Counted from the first letter of the stretch, positions 38,771-49,675 are shown. The stretch: DNA of 64,000 bases from Hymenobacter qilianensis (GCF_014489555.1 NZ_CP060784.1:1-64000); one strand, 5' to 3'. Program-made: numbers and translations. Notes: a model not told the origin generated them from the letters alone.

Positions 38771-40416
38771 ATGCCAAATAGCTTGAAATGGTCCTTGCTC
38801 CTCCCCAGTTTTAGGCTCTTGCGCCTGACGGTCAAGACCAAGATATGGATGACGGTGACCAGCATCGTTCTCCTCTTTTCCTTCTTCGTGATGTTTTATC
38901 TGCCCACGATTCAGGAGCGGTATCTGCTGAACAACTTCAATAAGGAAGTGCAGAACCACGCCAACACGGTCGCGTTAGGGGTAAAGATTGCGATGACGGA
39001 GCAAAATTTTGAGGGCGTGCAGACGGCGATGGATTTCGTCAAGCAAGATCCGCTCTTACAGTTTGTGAGCTTGCTGCAAACCGATACGATTTGGAATAAC
39101 CAGCACACGAAGTATCAAATCAAGCGAACTGTATTTAAAACCTACCCGACGAACCAGGTGGTTGCGGTGCAGGCAACTTCCAACGATACAACGGTGATAA
39201 AGCGGGCGCCTTTCAGCACGCCCATGATGAGCGGCGAAATCCTGTTGGCCTCCTCTACCCGGGATATCATTCAAAGCCGCAAGCAGATTCGGCTGACATC
39301 TCTGCTGTTTAGCTTCCTGGTATTCAGCATCGGTATCATCATTGGCTTCGGCTTAGCCCGCAATATCTCCGTGCCCGTGCTGGAGCTGCGAGACGCGGCT
39401 ACGCGCGTGGGCCGGGGCGACCTCACCCAGCGGGTCTATAGCAGATCGCGCGATGAGATTGGGGAGCTGGGGATTGCCTTCAATAAAATGGTTACCGACC
39501 TGTCCCTGGCTCGGCAGGAGGTGGAAGATCGCACCCGCGAGCTGCTGCTGGAAAAGAAAAAGTCCGACGAGTTGCTGGCTGACCTGCGAAAAACGCTGAC
39601 CGACCTTAAAGAAACCCAGGAACAACTCATTCGCCAGGAGAAGCTGGCCTCGATGGGGCAATTGACCAAAGGGCTGGTCGACCGACTCCTGAACCCACTA
39701 AACTACGTCAGCAACTTCGCCGCTTTGTCCAACGAATTCCTGAAGGAAAGTAAAGAACTGCTAACCAGCCCACCCTACGTCGCCGATGACTACGTGCAAA
39801 CCGAGGTAATCCCACTGCTTACAATGGTTGAGCATAACACCGGAAAAATTGAAGAGCACGGCTTCAGCTTAACCAGAATAGTCCGAAGCATGGATAAGCT
39901 GTTGCAAGCCAAGTCCGACATCTTTATTGAAACCAAAGTCAACGCCTTTATCGAAGCCCAGCTACTTACTTATGAGAAGGAAAACCAGATAACCAGTAAG
40001 GGCATCTCCGTGGAATTTATAAAAGACATAGCACAGCCTACCTGCTGCGTGAACATCCTACCGGCGGAAATGACTTTGGTGCTCGTGAACCTGCTCAATA
40101 ACGCGGTCTATTCTTTACAGGAAAAGTTGCTATTAGGGGAGCCTTTTGCCCCCAGGTGCTAGTGACAACGTCTTTCTCCCCGGCAGGCGTGGAGATCAGC
40201 ATCCAGGACAACGGTCAAGGCATTTCCGCGGTAGATAAAGCCCAGTTATTCTCTCCATTTTTCACGACCAAGCCTACCTCCAAGGGAACTGGCCTAGGAC
40301 TATTTATTAGTCAGGACATTATCAAAACTCATAAAGGGAATTTAACCGTTGAGTCGGAGCCAGCTGGATGGACTCGTTTTATCATTTCCTTGCCTTTATC
40401 AATACCAGTTTCGTGA
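38771..40416 (+). CDS. HAMP sensor kinase lacking the phospho-acceptor His (frameshifted as given)
   Basis: One C added at 40149-40153 (TTTTGCCCCCAG) joins frames 38771-40162 and 40156-40416 into 548 residues. Order: membrane segment ~20-45, periplasmic domain ~50-170, membrane segment ~175-197, HAMP ~198-250 (RDEIGELGIAFNKM), coiled coil, then the dimerisation domain. The H box reads LASMGQLTKGLVDRLLNPLNYV: Asp stands where related kinases, including the one ending at 25100 (GIAHEIQNPLN), have His. The ATP-binding motifs LVNLLNNAVYSL, DNGQGI and GTGLGLF are intact. It may bind ATP without autophosphorylating at this site, or act on a partner. No response regulator is adjacent. Confidence 0.82.
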
Positions 40417-40508
40417 TACTATAATCCATACATAGATGAACCGGAGGTAAATCTTTTGTTGGTAAAAGCAAAAACCTCCATCGGCAAGGTGCCAATGGAG
40501 GTTTTTAG

Positions 40509-40596
40509 CAGAGAGGATGGGATTCGAACCCACGATGACCTTTTGAGCCATACACACTTTCCAGGCGTGCTCCTTCGACCACTCGGACACCTCTCT
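40509..40596 (-). tRNA. tRNA-Ser (anticodon GGA)
   Basis: 88 bases read on the minus strand from 40596: acceptor AGAGAGG pairs with CCTCTCT, discriminator G, D arm TCCGAGTGG, anticodon stem CACGC/GTGTG with loop CTGGAAA (anticodon GGA), an extended variable arm as in class II tRNAs, and T loop GTTCGAATCCC. The CCA end is not encoded. It reads UCC and UCU serine codons. Confidence 0.95.
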
Positions 40597-40679
40597 GGAT
40601 GGGAAAGCGGTGGCAAAGTAACGCCCCTTTTTCCGCAAACGCAAGCTAGCCGCGGAAGTAGCCTTCAGCGGAGATTGGG

Positions 40680-41746
40680 TTAGAGGGTAATTTCGCCGCG
40701 CAGGTTGCTGGTGAGCAAGCGAATGGTTTCTGGGGGGCTTTTTTTCTGACCCAGCACAAACATGAGTTTGGTGATGGCGGCTTCGGTGGTAATGTCGTCG
40801 CCGCCCAGTACGCCGCGGGCCAGCAGCGAAGCGCTGGTTTCGTAGCGGCCCTGCTCTACGCGGCCTTCTTCGCACTGACTCACGTTCAGGACGTGAATAC
40901 CGCGGGCCTGGGCGGTTTCGAGGCAGCGCAGAAACCAGGGTTGAGTTGGTGCGTTGCCCGAGCCGTAGGTTTCGAGAATACAGCCCGCAGACCTTCAACA
41001 CCAAGAATTGCACCCACCACCTTTTCAGTTATGCCGGGGAAAAGCTTGAGAATGGCCACGCTCTCGTCGAGGTGGGTGTGCACGCGCAGGGGCGCCGTGG
41101 GCAGGGGGCGAATAATAGCATCGTTGAAGTCGAGATGGATGCCCGCTTTAACCAGGGGGGGCAAATTTTCGCTTTTGAAAGCGGCAAAATGCTGACTCTC
41201 CACCTTTTTGGCCCGGGTACCGCGCAGCAATAAGGTGTTGAAGAACAGGCTGACTTCGGGCACGCGGGCCGAGCCATCGGGGTGGCGGGCGGCGGCAATG
41301 TCGAGGGCCGTGATGAAGTTGCGGCGTGCATCGGTGCGGATGCGGCCTACGGGTACCTGCGCGCCGGTAAATACCACGGGTTTCGCCAGGTTTTCCAGCA
41401 GATAACTCAGCGCGGAGGCCGAGTAAGCCATGGTATCGGTACCGTGCAGCACCACGAAGCCATCGTACTGGTCGTACAGGTCGCGGATGATACTGGCCAT
41501 GAGCGCCCAGTCGGCCACGGTCACGTTTGAGGAGTCGATGGGATGCGGCAGGCTCAGCACCGACACGCGCATGCGCAGATGACGCAGCTCGGGCATCAGC
41601 TTGCTGACCTGGCGAAAGCGCATGGGGGCCAGCTCGCCGCGCTTGTTGTAGGCCATGCCCACCGTGCCGCCCGTGTACAGCACCAGGATGGAAGCGCTAA
41701 CCTGCCCGTCGTGGGCGGCGGTCTGAATATCAACGATAGGGAACAA
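40680..41746 (-). CDS. Type I L-asparaginase (frameshifted as given)
   Basis: One G on the minus strand (C run 40984-40986 on the plus strand) joins two frames into 355 residues and restores LRGCILETYGSGNAP, a conserved family block. The first catalytic motif YTGGTVGM and the second HGTDTMAYSAS are present. Lacking a signal peptide, it resembles cytoplasmic type I asparaginase (AnsA). It is 11 bases downstream of the TatD gene and likely cotranscribed. It contains two motif copies, one as GGGGGGCTTTTTTT near 40731. Confidence 0.88.
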
Positions 41747-41757
41747 GGCGGAAGGGG

Positions 41758-42525
41758 CTATAAGTTGAACAGGGCCTGCGCATTGCGCGTGGTAGCAGCG
41801 GCCACTTCTTCCACGTCTTTTTGCAGCAATTCGGCTACGCGCCGGGCTATCAGGGGCAGATAGCCGGGCTCGTTGCGCTTGCCGCGGTGCGGTACGGGCG
41901 CCAAGTACGGGCAGTCGGTTTCGAGCAACAGATGCTCTAACGCCATATCGGGCAGTACCTTGTCGGAGCCGCCGTTTTTAAAGGTTGCCACTCCGCCGAT
42001 GCCTAGCTTAAACCCAAGCTTAATAGCGCGCTCGGCCTCTTCCTTAGTTCCTGAAAAACAATGAAAAACGCCCCCCAGACTGCCATCCTGCGCTTCTTCA
42101 ATAAGGTCGGCGGTTTCGGTGAAGGCCTCGCGGGTGTGCAGCACGAGGGGTAGCTTAAACTTTTTGGCCAGACCAATCTGGACGCGCAACGCTTCCTGCT
42201 GCTGGGCAAAAAAGGTTTTGTCCCAGTGCAAATCGAGGCCGCACTCCCCTACCGCCGCAAACGGGCGCTTGCCCAGCCAATCTTCCACCTGGTACAGCTC
42301 TTTCTCGAAGTGCTTGCCCACCGAGCACGGATGCAGCCCCATCATGGCGAAGCATTGCCGGGGAAAGCGGGCCTCGGTTTCGAGCATACTATCGACGCTG
42401 GTGTGGTCGATGTTCGGCATGACGATGGTGGTAACGCCGGCCTCGAAGGCACGGTGCAGGGTGGCGTCGCGGTCGGTTTTGAACTGCTCAGAGTAGATAT
42501 GAGCGTGCGAATCGGTCAGGTGCAT
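41758..42525 (-). CDS. TatD-family metal-dependent DNase
   Basis: 255 residues, standard for TatD. Metal ligands are visible in DSHAHIYS, the Glu in GECGLDLHW, HTREAF, HCFSG and LETDCPYLAP, with a C-terminal NAQALFNL. These cytoplasmic hydrolases have 3'-5' exonuclease activity on DNA and are linked to DNA repair and quality control. First gene of a two-gene unit with the asparaginase. Confidence 0.93.
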   Translation of the reverse strand: MHLTDSHAHIYSEQFKTDRDATLHRAFEAGVTTIVMPNIDHTSVDSMLETEARFPRQCFAMMGLHPCSVGKHFEKELYQVEDWLGKRPFAAVGECGLDLHWDKTFFAQQQEALRVQIGLAKKFKLPLVLHTREAFTETADLIEEAQDGSLGGVFHCFSGTKEEAERAIKLGFKLGIGGVATFKNGGSDKVLPDMALEHLLLETDCPYLAPVPHRGKRNEPGYLPLIARRVAELLQKDVEEVAAATTRNAQALFNL

Positions 42526-42601
42526 GGGGTGGAATGCGGGTGGTGAAGCAAATGTACGGCACGGCGCGTTGTAGCCGGAGCCTCACCCCCAGCTCCATTG
42601 C

Positions 42602-43704
42602 TTACGAGTACGTACGACCTTTCCAGTTGAAGCGCCGGCCCAGGAGCCGAAACCCGATCAGGCTCACCGTAAGCCAAACGGTATAAAGCTCGAAGGCAGG
42701 CAGCAGTTCCAGAGGCGCGCGCAAGCCCACGCGCCGAAAAACGATGGCAGCTAATAGCCCCTGAGCCAGCATTTTGCCCCCAGCACCGCCAACGCCGGTC
42801 CGGGTCCGGCTAGCCACGCCAAGGCAAGCACGCCCAGGTAAAAATTACCATAAACCAGCAAGCCCAGCTTCAAACCCCAAGGCAGGGCCTCGACGCCGCG
42901 CAGCCAACGCCGACGCTGGTGGAGCAAGCCCAAAGGTGTAGCAATGGGCAGGGACAGGGCCAGAACTTCGGGTCGGAATACATTGCAGAAGCCAAAGCCG
43001 CGCACTACTATGGCCTTAAACAGCTCAAAATCCTCGGTTACGGAAAAAGGCAGCGCCTCGTAGCCGCCAGTGGCCTCGTAAGCTTCGCGGGTCACGAGCA
43101 TGTTATTGCCCATGGCCGTCACGGGCTTTCCCAGATCGGTCACTACCTGCACTAAGCTCAACGACAGCAGCCAATCCAAGCCCTGAAGCCGGTCGAAAAG
43201 CCGGGGGCCGCGCACAACGGTGAGGCCCGTAACGGTACCGATACCCGGCCGGGCATACGCCAGCATACCCGACAGCCAGGTGCGAGGCACGGCAATATCG
43301 GCATCGGTAATAAAGAAAAAGTCGGTGGTGGCGGCGCGGGCGAGGTGAGCCAACACATTGGCTTTGCCACGGGCGGCTCCCAACGTTTCGGTGATGGAAA
43401 TACAGCGAAAAAGCCCCCCATAGCCCTGCATTGCTTCTTCGGCATGGGCACGCGTCTGGTCGGTGGAGCCATCGTCGCCGAGCAGTACTTCCACTAGCGC
43501 AGCGGGGTAATCCAGCGCCCGAACAGCACTCAGGCAGCGCCCAATAGCGGCTTCTTCGTTGCGGGCAGCAATCAGAATGCTAACGCGTGGCAACGGCTTT
43601 GCTACGGGAGCAGGCTTCGCCCCTTTTCGCAGCGCAAATAGCAGCGTTGAAACCAGCATCACCCCAAACCAAATCCCAAAATACCCTGTGAGCAGCGCCA
43701 GCAT
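42602..43704 (-). CDS. Membrane family 2 glycosyltransferase (frameshifted as given)
   Basis: The minus-strand frames 43704-42751 and 42817-42602 make 367 residues when the run at 42777-42781 has six bases, giving AVLGGKMLAQGLL. An N-terminal membrane segment is followed by the GT2 domain (SILIAARNEEAAIGRCL, LLGDDGSTDQT, FFITDADIAVP with the DxD-like motif, QRRRWLRG), and two to three membrane segments at the end. It likely moves an activated sugar onto a lipid or growing chain at the inner membrane. It opens the exopolysaccharide region. Confidence 0.87.
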
Positions 43705-43715
43705 GAAATGGTGAG

Positions 43716-43795
43716 TGGTGAGATAGTGAATTTGCTGTTCTGTTTGCGCTATCTGAGCGGTTTGCGCCGTAATAACAGCAAACTCACTATTTCAC
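43716..43795. repeat. Imperfect inverted repeat between glycosyltransferase and deacetylase genes
   Basis: GTGAGATAGTGAATTTGCTG near 43718 and its reverse complement near 43790 pair over 22 bases with two mismatches, with an inner GCGCTATCTGAGCGGTTTGCGC that can also fold. Unrelated to families A and B. It may terminate the deacetylase transcript. Confidence 0.6.
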
Positions 43796-43799
43796 TACT

Positions 43800-44432
43800 T
43801 TAAAGAGAAGCGAAGGTAAAGCCCTGCTCCGCAAAATGCGCCAGATAGCGCGGCAGCACAAAGCGCAGGTTGCGCCTGGCCTTCTGGCTATCATGAAACA
43901 CGACAATATCGCCGGGGCGGGTGGCGGCTATGGACTGATGCAGGCAGCGCTCGGCGGGCAGATTTTGGTCGTAGTCCTGGGTCAGCACCGACCACATGAT
44001 CAGGCGATACTGCGGACGCAAGCGGCGCAGCAGCGGCCAGGTTAGCCGACCGTAAGGCGGGCGCAGCAAGGGCCGCTTACCGGCTTCCAGCAAGCTCCGC
44101 TCCGTCAGTACTTGCTGGCACTGAGCTACATCCTGCAGATACGTAGCGCGCGAATGAGCCCAGGCGCTCAGATGATGATGGGTGTGGTTGGCGAGGCGGT
44201 GTCCTTCGGCTACCGTGCGCTGAGCAATGCTGGGGTAGCGCTGCACATTGTCGCCTACGCAGAAAAAGGTTGCGCTGGCCTTATAATCAGCTAGCTGATC
44301 GAGCACCCAGGGCGTTTCTTCGGGAATGGGGCCGTCGTCGAAGGTTAAATACAGAATACGCTCCGCCGTCGGGTGCTGCCATTCGCAACCGGGAAACAAC
44401 GAATGTAAGAGAGCGGGCGGGCGAGTAAGCAT
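43800..44432 (-). CDS. Polysaccharide deacetylase (CE4/NodB domain)
   Basis: 210 residues. Motif 1 TFDDGP at residues 30-35, motif 2 HTHHHL (metal His pair), motif 3 RPPYGR and a C-terminal block DIVVFHDS complete the NodB active site. No signal peptide is obvious. These enzymes remove N-acetyl groups from GlcNAc-containing polymers. Lying between two glycosyltransferases on the same strand, it probably modifies the polysaccharide built by this cluster. Confidence 0.92.
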   Translation of the reverse strand: MLTRPPALLHSLFPGCEWQHPTAERILYLTFDDGPIPEETPWVLDQLADYKASATFFCVGDNVQRYPSIAQRTVAEGHRLANHTHHHLSAWAHSRATYLQDVAQCQQVLTERSLLEAGKRPLLRPPYGRLTWPLLRRLRPQYRLIMWSVLTQDYDQNLPAERCLHQSIAATRPGDIVVFHDSQKARRNLRFVLPRYLAHFAEQGFTFASL

Positions 44433-44517
44433 AGGGTTTAATACACTGACGGATAAGATGTTATTTGTTCAATTGTTTAGCTTAGGCCATCATTCATATA
44501 GGTATAAGAAACCCCAT

Positions 44518-45665
44518 TTACTTTTTTATTACCTCCTGCAGGCAGGACCATAGCTGCTCGGCGCTTCGCTCCCAGGAAAAACGCTGCACATTTTCCAGGC
44601 CACGCGCTATCAGGCGCTGCCGCAGCTCAGGGTTCGTATCGAGCTGCTCGAGGGCATTGGAGATGTCGGCCACATCAACAGGATCAACCAATAAAGCACC
44701 TTCCAGGCCGGCTACTTCCGGCATGGAGCTAACACGGGAGGTAATGACAGGGCAGCCGCTGGCCTGGGCTTCAACTATGGGGATACCAAAACCCTCAAAG
44801 TAAGGAACATACGCGCAGCCGCGGGCGGCGGCATACAGTTGCACCAACTCTGCGTCGCTCACGCGGCCAGTGAGCCGGACTGCCTCTCGGTGGCGCATTT
44901 GCTGGTACACTTCGAAGATGGGGCCCGCTTTCCAGGCCTGCCGCCCCACAATAAGCAGCTGCGTAGCGGAGCCCGTATGGGTCTTGAACGCCTCAAAAGC
45001 CCGCAGCAGATTGACCAGGTTTTTGCGCGGCTGCAAGGCTCCCACAAATAAAATATAGGGCTGCTGCTGGCTAAACCTGGCGCGGGTAGCGGCCTGCTCC
45101 GGAGCGGCCTGGGGGGCAAAATTGCCCCCCAGCGCATTATAAACCACTCTTATGCGGTCGGCGGCGAGGCCATAAGTCTGCATCAAATCCTGCTTGGTCG
45201 CCTCCGATACGGCAATTACCCGCGCGGAGGCCCGCACGAAGCGCGGCATAAAAAAGTGGTAGTAGCGGCGCACCAGCCAGCTTACATCCTGCGGGAAATG
45301 CTCGAACGCCAAGTCGTGGACCACCGTTACGCGGGGCACCGAGGTAGCCAGCGTGGTGAAGCCATCTGTGCTCAGAAACACGGCCGGCTTGTGCCGACGG
45401 AGCCACGCGGCTACGGCACCTTCAAACCAGGCCACAAACAGAAGCGGATGGCGGGCCGGCGGCGACAGCACGTGCGGTATTACGTTGGCGGCAAACACAT
45501 AACGCGCGTCGTAGGGCCGGTCGAAAAGGAAATGAAATGTGTGCTCCGGATGCTGGCGCACCACCCGACTCAGCGTTTCAAAAGTGAAGCGTCCGATTCC
45601 CTCCAGCGTGTCGCCCGGCAACAGAAAACGGGTGTTGACGGCTATGTGTAGAGGGCTGGGGGCAT
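44518..45665 (-). CDS. GT4-type glycosyltransferase (start frameshifted as given)
   Basis: The main frame begins at 45621, but adding one C at 45658-45662 connects it to an ATG at 45665 and gives MPPSPLHIAVNTRFLLPGD, a proper family N-terminus; total 382 residues. The C-terminal domain shows ILFVGALQPRKNLVNLLRAF and the donor-binding FEGFGIPIVEAQASGCPVI (ExxxxxxxE) of group 1 transferases. The retaining enzyme adds a sugar from a nucleotide donor in the cytoplasm. The gene carries a perfect 24-base palindrome of the G6C motif at 45109-45132. Confidence 0.88.
45109..45132. repeat. Perfect 24-base palindrome of the G6C motif inside a gene
   Basis: CTGGGGGGCAA, two A, then TTGCCCCCCAG: 11-base perfect arms. 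It encodes ALGGNFAPQ in the glycosyltransferase. A similar pair lies at 53409-53430. Confidence 0.75.
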
Positions 45666-45725
45666 TTTTGAAAAGGTTAATGAGCTATAATTTGATGTAA
45701 CTTCAGCTTAAGCGGGAAGTAAAAT

Positions 45726-45833
45726 CTTAGACCGTCATGCAGAGCAGAGCGAAGCATCTCGCGTGTTTATTTGGGTTACTAACCTCTCATCAGCACGCGA
45801 GATGCTTCGCTCTGCTCTGCATGACGGTCTAAG
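45726..45833 (+). repeat. Family A palindromic intergenic repeat, copy A4
   Basis: Arms begin CTTAGACCGTCATGCAGAGC and close at 45833, about 40 bases each and the longest of the set. It lies between the minus-strand genes ending at 45867 and starting at 45665. The centre matches A3 (TTTATTTGGGTTACTAAC ... CATCAGCACG). Confidence 0.87.
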
Positions 45834-45866
45834 AGGACAGCTTTAAGCTGATTGCAGGGTGGTACT

Positions 45867-46775
45867 TCATTTCACGAACACAAAATTATCGGAGTCAATC
45901 TGCTCAGCTTGCAGATAGGCATCAAGGTCGGCGCAGACGATAAGTTGTCCATCGGGGCCGATGCGGTGCGATTGATAGCCTAATTCGCGGAGCAAGGCCG
46001 CTGCTTGCTGGTGGCCGGTATTATGGCGCTTGGGCTCCAGATATTCCAGCACGACGGCCGGCGCGGCGCGCTCCAGCAGCTTCACCGCCCCTTTTATCAC
46101 CTTTAGCTCTGCTCCTTCCACATCAATTTTCAGCACCGCGGGCACTTGACCGGAGCGCGTGAAGAACTCATCGAGCGTCACGGCGGGCACGGTGATTTTG
46201 GTAGGCTTGAACTCCTTAAACCATTTTTCACCCTCAAACTGCTTTACATCCAGCGAGTTGAATTCGTTGTACAGAATAGGAAACTCGTAAAAGGAAATGG
46301 TTTCCTGCTGGTCAGAAACGGCGCAGTGGTGCGCCTTCACAACGGCGGCAGCGGCTACGTTTTGGCCTAACACGGCGTGGGTCGTGGCCGATGCCTCGAA
46401 GGCAATCACCTGCCCCTTTGGGCCAACCAGTCGGGCCGCCAGCAGCGAGAAGTAGCCAAAATGTGCGCCAACGTCCGCAAATACGTCACCGGGCTGCAGG
46501 CGCTGAATAAGGAAGCGAGCTAGACGAATCTCTGAATCGTGGGACTTGCCGCCGGTGAGGTAAATATCAGTACCGGCGGGCAACACGACCGTCATAGGAG
46601 TGCCAAAGAAGGTATCGGCCTGCTTCATCACACCTTTTTTGGTGGCCCGATAGCGCAGCAAACGAAACCCAATTGCATACAAGTAACGGCCCGGCGCTCG
46701 GAGCAGCCGGAGCAGCTTGGAGGCCGTTGCCAGCTGCTCTACGCGCTCGAGTTGGTGCAGCAAATCGGTATTCAT
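45867..46775 (-). CDS. FkbM-family SAM-dependent methyltransferase
   Basis: 302 residues. The SAM-binding motif DVGAHFGYFSLLAA is at about residue 100, followed by VIAFEASATTHAVL, and the FkbM signature VLKIDVEGAELKVIKGA near residue 215. Such enzymes O-methylate sugars or polyketides; in a polysaccharide cluster a sugar methyl group is most likely. The protein is cytoplasmic. Confidence 0.88.
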   Translation of the reverse strand: MNTDLLHQLERVEQLATASKLLRLLRAPGRYLYAIGFRLLRYRATKKGVMKQADTFFGTPMTVVLPAGTDIYLTGGKSHDSEIRLARFLIQRLQPGDVFADVGAHFGYFSLLAARLVGPKGQVIAFEASATTHAVLGQNVAAAAVVKAHHCAVSDQQETISFYEFPILYNEFNSLDVKQFEGEKWFKEFKPTKITVPAVTLDEFFTRSGQVPAVLKIDVEGAELKVIKGAVKLLERAAPAVVLEYLEPKRHNTGHQQAAALLRELGYQSHRIGPDGQLIVCADLDAYLQAEQIDSDNFVFVK

Positions 46776-46825
46776 AGGAACAAATCAAATACAATAGAAC
46801 AAAGAGCCGGGAGTCTGGGGCGGCT

Positions 46826-48243
46826 TTATGGAGCGTTGGGGGGCAATTTTGCGCCGGCCCCAAGCCGCAGAAACGACTTCAGCTCAGCCAAGGGCACTAA
46901 GCCCAGCACCACACTAAGCACGCCAAAGCCAATGGTTGCCAGCAGACTTTCCAGCAGCCAGTGCAGAGCCAACGTTTGCTGCAAACCGTACCAACCCGCG
47001 CACAGCAGCAAAAAGCCCCCCAGCAGCTTTCCCAGCAACAGCCACGGCACAGCCACCCCCGCCCTATTCTGCACCAGCCACACGTAGCCACCCGACACCA
47101 GCACGGCGCAGCCGAGCGTATTCAGCGCGGCGGCTACGGCTCCAAAGCGAGGCAGTAGCATCAGGTTCAGGCCTACATTGAGTGCTAGGCTCAAGGCTAC
47201 CAGCCAACTTACCGTTTTCACGTAGTGCGTACTGTTGAGCAGAGAGCTGTAGATGGCAAAGAACCCGTGCACGAGCACATTCAGGAATAATATCTTGAGG
47301 CACAGCGTCATACGGGCCAGCTCGGCGGGGTGCTGTGGGTAAACTGCCAGAATAGTACCTCTCCCCGAAACAGTACGAAGGCGCAGGCCAGCAGCAGCGG
47401 CAGCGTAACAATGCGCTGCCCAAACCACAGCAAGTCGCGCTGCTCTGAGCGGCTATTTAAAGCAGCGGCGAAGCGGGCGAAAAACAAGGGCATAATGGTC
47501 CAGACGTACATCATCACGGCATCAACCCAGCGGTAGGCACCGGCATAATAGCTGGCCTCAGCCGGCGAAGCGAGCCGTTCCAGCATCACCATATCTACCC
47601 GCTCATTGGCACCATAGAGCAGCGTTATCAGGGCGAAGGGTAGGGTTTCGCGGAGTACCATGCGCGCGTGGCCCCAGTGCCAGCGGTAGCGCACCCGCCC
47701 AAACAACCGCACCATGAGCCCATAGAGCAACACCGCAGCAAAAGCAGCGGCGGCAAACCGCATCCACACATAACCAGTTAAGGTTAAGCCACTGGGCAAC
47801 AAGGCCAGCACCAAACCCAGCAGCAGCACCTTCTCCAGCACCGACAATACAGCATCGGTATTAAAGCGCTGATGCGCTTGCAGGGTGCCCCGCAAAAACT
47901 GTCCGTACTGTGTTAGCAGCAGAGCTGAGCCAATAATAGCCAGCAACGTAAGCTGCCCGCCCTGGTAGCCCACTATCCAACCCAGACCCAGCAAAGCGCC
48001 CAACGCCAGAAAGTTGAGCGAAGCACGCAGGGGCAGAATGGTCGGAAAATAGGTGGCCAGATATGTCGGCTCGGCTGCCACCCGCTTCACCGTGTAGTGC
48101 GTCAGGCCCACATCGGAGAAGGTAGCCAGGATTATGGTGAGCGACGACAAGGCCGTGAATGTGCCAAACGCCACGTGCCCAAGCTGGTTTTGCACCAGGT
48201 TCTCAACAAATACCCACCCCGGCTTTACCAACAGGTTGAGCAA
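46826..48243 (-). CDS. Wzx-like polysaccharide flippase (frameshifted as given)
   Basis: Minus-strand frames 48243-47308 and 47428-46826 join into 472 residues when the run at 47327-47330 has five bases, giving FTHSTPAELARMTL. About 12-14 hydrophobic segments fit the MATE/Wzx type flippase that moves lipid-linked repeat units across the inner membrane. The start is unsure: the frame is open upstream to about 48290 and reads IKRFLGNISFAVLLNLL, a likely true N-terminus, but no ATG is present. Its upstream edge carries a motif copy near 48295. Confidence 0.82.
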
Positions 48244-48538
48244 TACGGCAAAGCTGATGTTTCCGAGGAAGCGTTTGATACAAGTAAAGCTGAGTGGGGG
48301 GCAAAATTAAGCAAAGGTAGCAGGGCGACTCAAGGCAAGCACCGCAATCATTATATTGAGCCAGATAATAAATAAGGCCTCTGCGTGGTTGGGAAGGCAG
48401 GACTTAGGTGCGCGTTGGCAACACTTGTAGTAAGGCACAAGCCAACTATAAGCCGATTCGAGTAACTTTGTCCCCGTTTTGGCCCTTGTGACAACCGACT
48501 GCAGCAATTTGCACCGGCTTGATTCTCTAACTTCCTTT

Positions 48539-49675
48539 ATGTCATCCCGTTCGTTCTCCCTTATGGGCTTGTGGCCCGTTATTCTTCGGTGGCGCAATCT
48601 GATTCTTTTAGCTGTCACCCTGGCTTTAGTGGTAAGTGCCCTAGTAGCGTGGCAAATGCCCAATGTCTACCGTTCTACGTCAATTTTTTATCCTACAAAC
48701 CCGGAAAGCACCGACCCTGACCGCATTGTAGAAGAAGGCGGGCGTCTGGCACTGGGCGGCCGCGCCGAAGACCTAGACCGAATTATTACCATCGGTCAGT
48801 CTCAGCCTGTAGCTGCTATAATTATCAAGCGGTATAATCTGTATGAGCATTATGAGGCGGGCAAGCCAGGAACCGAAAAGGCTGACCAAGCTGTGCTCGA
48901 CGAGTACACTGACAACCTGAGCATTGTGCATAGCAACCGTGACGCCATTGAGCTCGCCTTTCATGACACGGATAAGGTGCGAGCGGCTAACATTGCCAAT
49001 ACCCTGGTACAAGTCATCGACTCCATCAACCAGCGTCTGACCATGGAAAACCGGGGTCGTATTATTACGCTGTACCGCAATCGAACTACGTTTCTGGAGA
49101 AAGAGTCGGCCCAGGTGCGCGATAGCCTCGAAGATGCGCGGCAGCGGTACGGCATCTTCGGCCGATTAGGCCTAGAGACCGAATCCGGCTATGAATCGCG
49201 CTACCTGGCTAAAGAATTGGCCGAAACGGAAACTGAGCTACGCCGCGCTGAAGGCGAATTAGCGGCTGGTGGTGGTTCGGCAGCGCGAGTAGCCGGCCTA
49301 CGACGCGCCATGCGTGGCCTTACTCAGGCAGATGGTGGCAACATTATTAACCTGGAAAACTACCTAGCGGGTGCCGACCTGGTAACTGCTCTTTACATGC
49401 GTTATGAGTCCTTACAAGAGCGTTTAGTGGAGGCACAGGCTACGTATGAGAATGCGCGCCTAGCCATCAGCAGCGACATTTCATCTATTTATGTAGTACA
49501 AAAAGCCTATCCGGCCACTCGCGAGGCTAAGCCTGTTCGGCCCCTTATCGTGCTTTCGGCCATGTTTATCACCTTTGCGCTATCCGTAATCTTTATTACG
49601 CTGCTGGAGCTTTATCGTAATAATCTGACTTTAATGAAGCCGAAGGTCGTTAACCGGTCGGAGCAGGTAGCCTAG
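48539..49675 (+). CDS. Wzz-type chain-length determinant protein
   Basis: 378 residues from ATG 48539 (a longer frame starts at 48479 but adds an unlikely leader). Membrane segments at ~20-40 (LILLAVTLALVVSALVAW) and ~340-360 flank a long helical periplasmic domain, the Wzz/polysaccharide co-polymerase layout. There is no C-terminal tyrosine kinase domain. It sets chain length together with the polymerase encoded 88 bases downstream. Confidence 0.87.
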   Translation: MSSRSFSLMGLWPVILRWRNLILLAVTLALVVSALVAWQMPNVYRSTSIFYPTNPESTDPDRIVEEGGRLALGGRAEDLDRIITIGQSQPVAAIIIKRYNLYEHYEAGKPGTEKADQAVLDEYTDNLSIVHSNRDAIELAFHDTDKVRAANIANTLVQVIDSINQRLTMENRGRIITLYRNRTTFLEKESAQVRDSLEDARQRYGIFGRLGLETESGYESRYLAKELAETETELRRAEGELAAGGGSAARVAGLRRAMRGLTQADGGNIINLENYLAGADLVTALYMRYESLQERLVEAQATYENARLAISSDISSIYVVQKAYPATREAKPVRPLIVLSAMFITFALSVIFITLLELYRNNLTLMKPKVVNRSEQVA

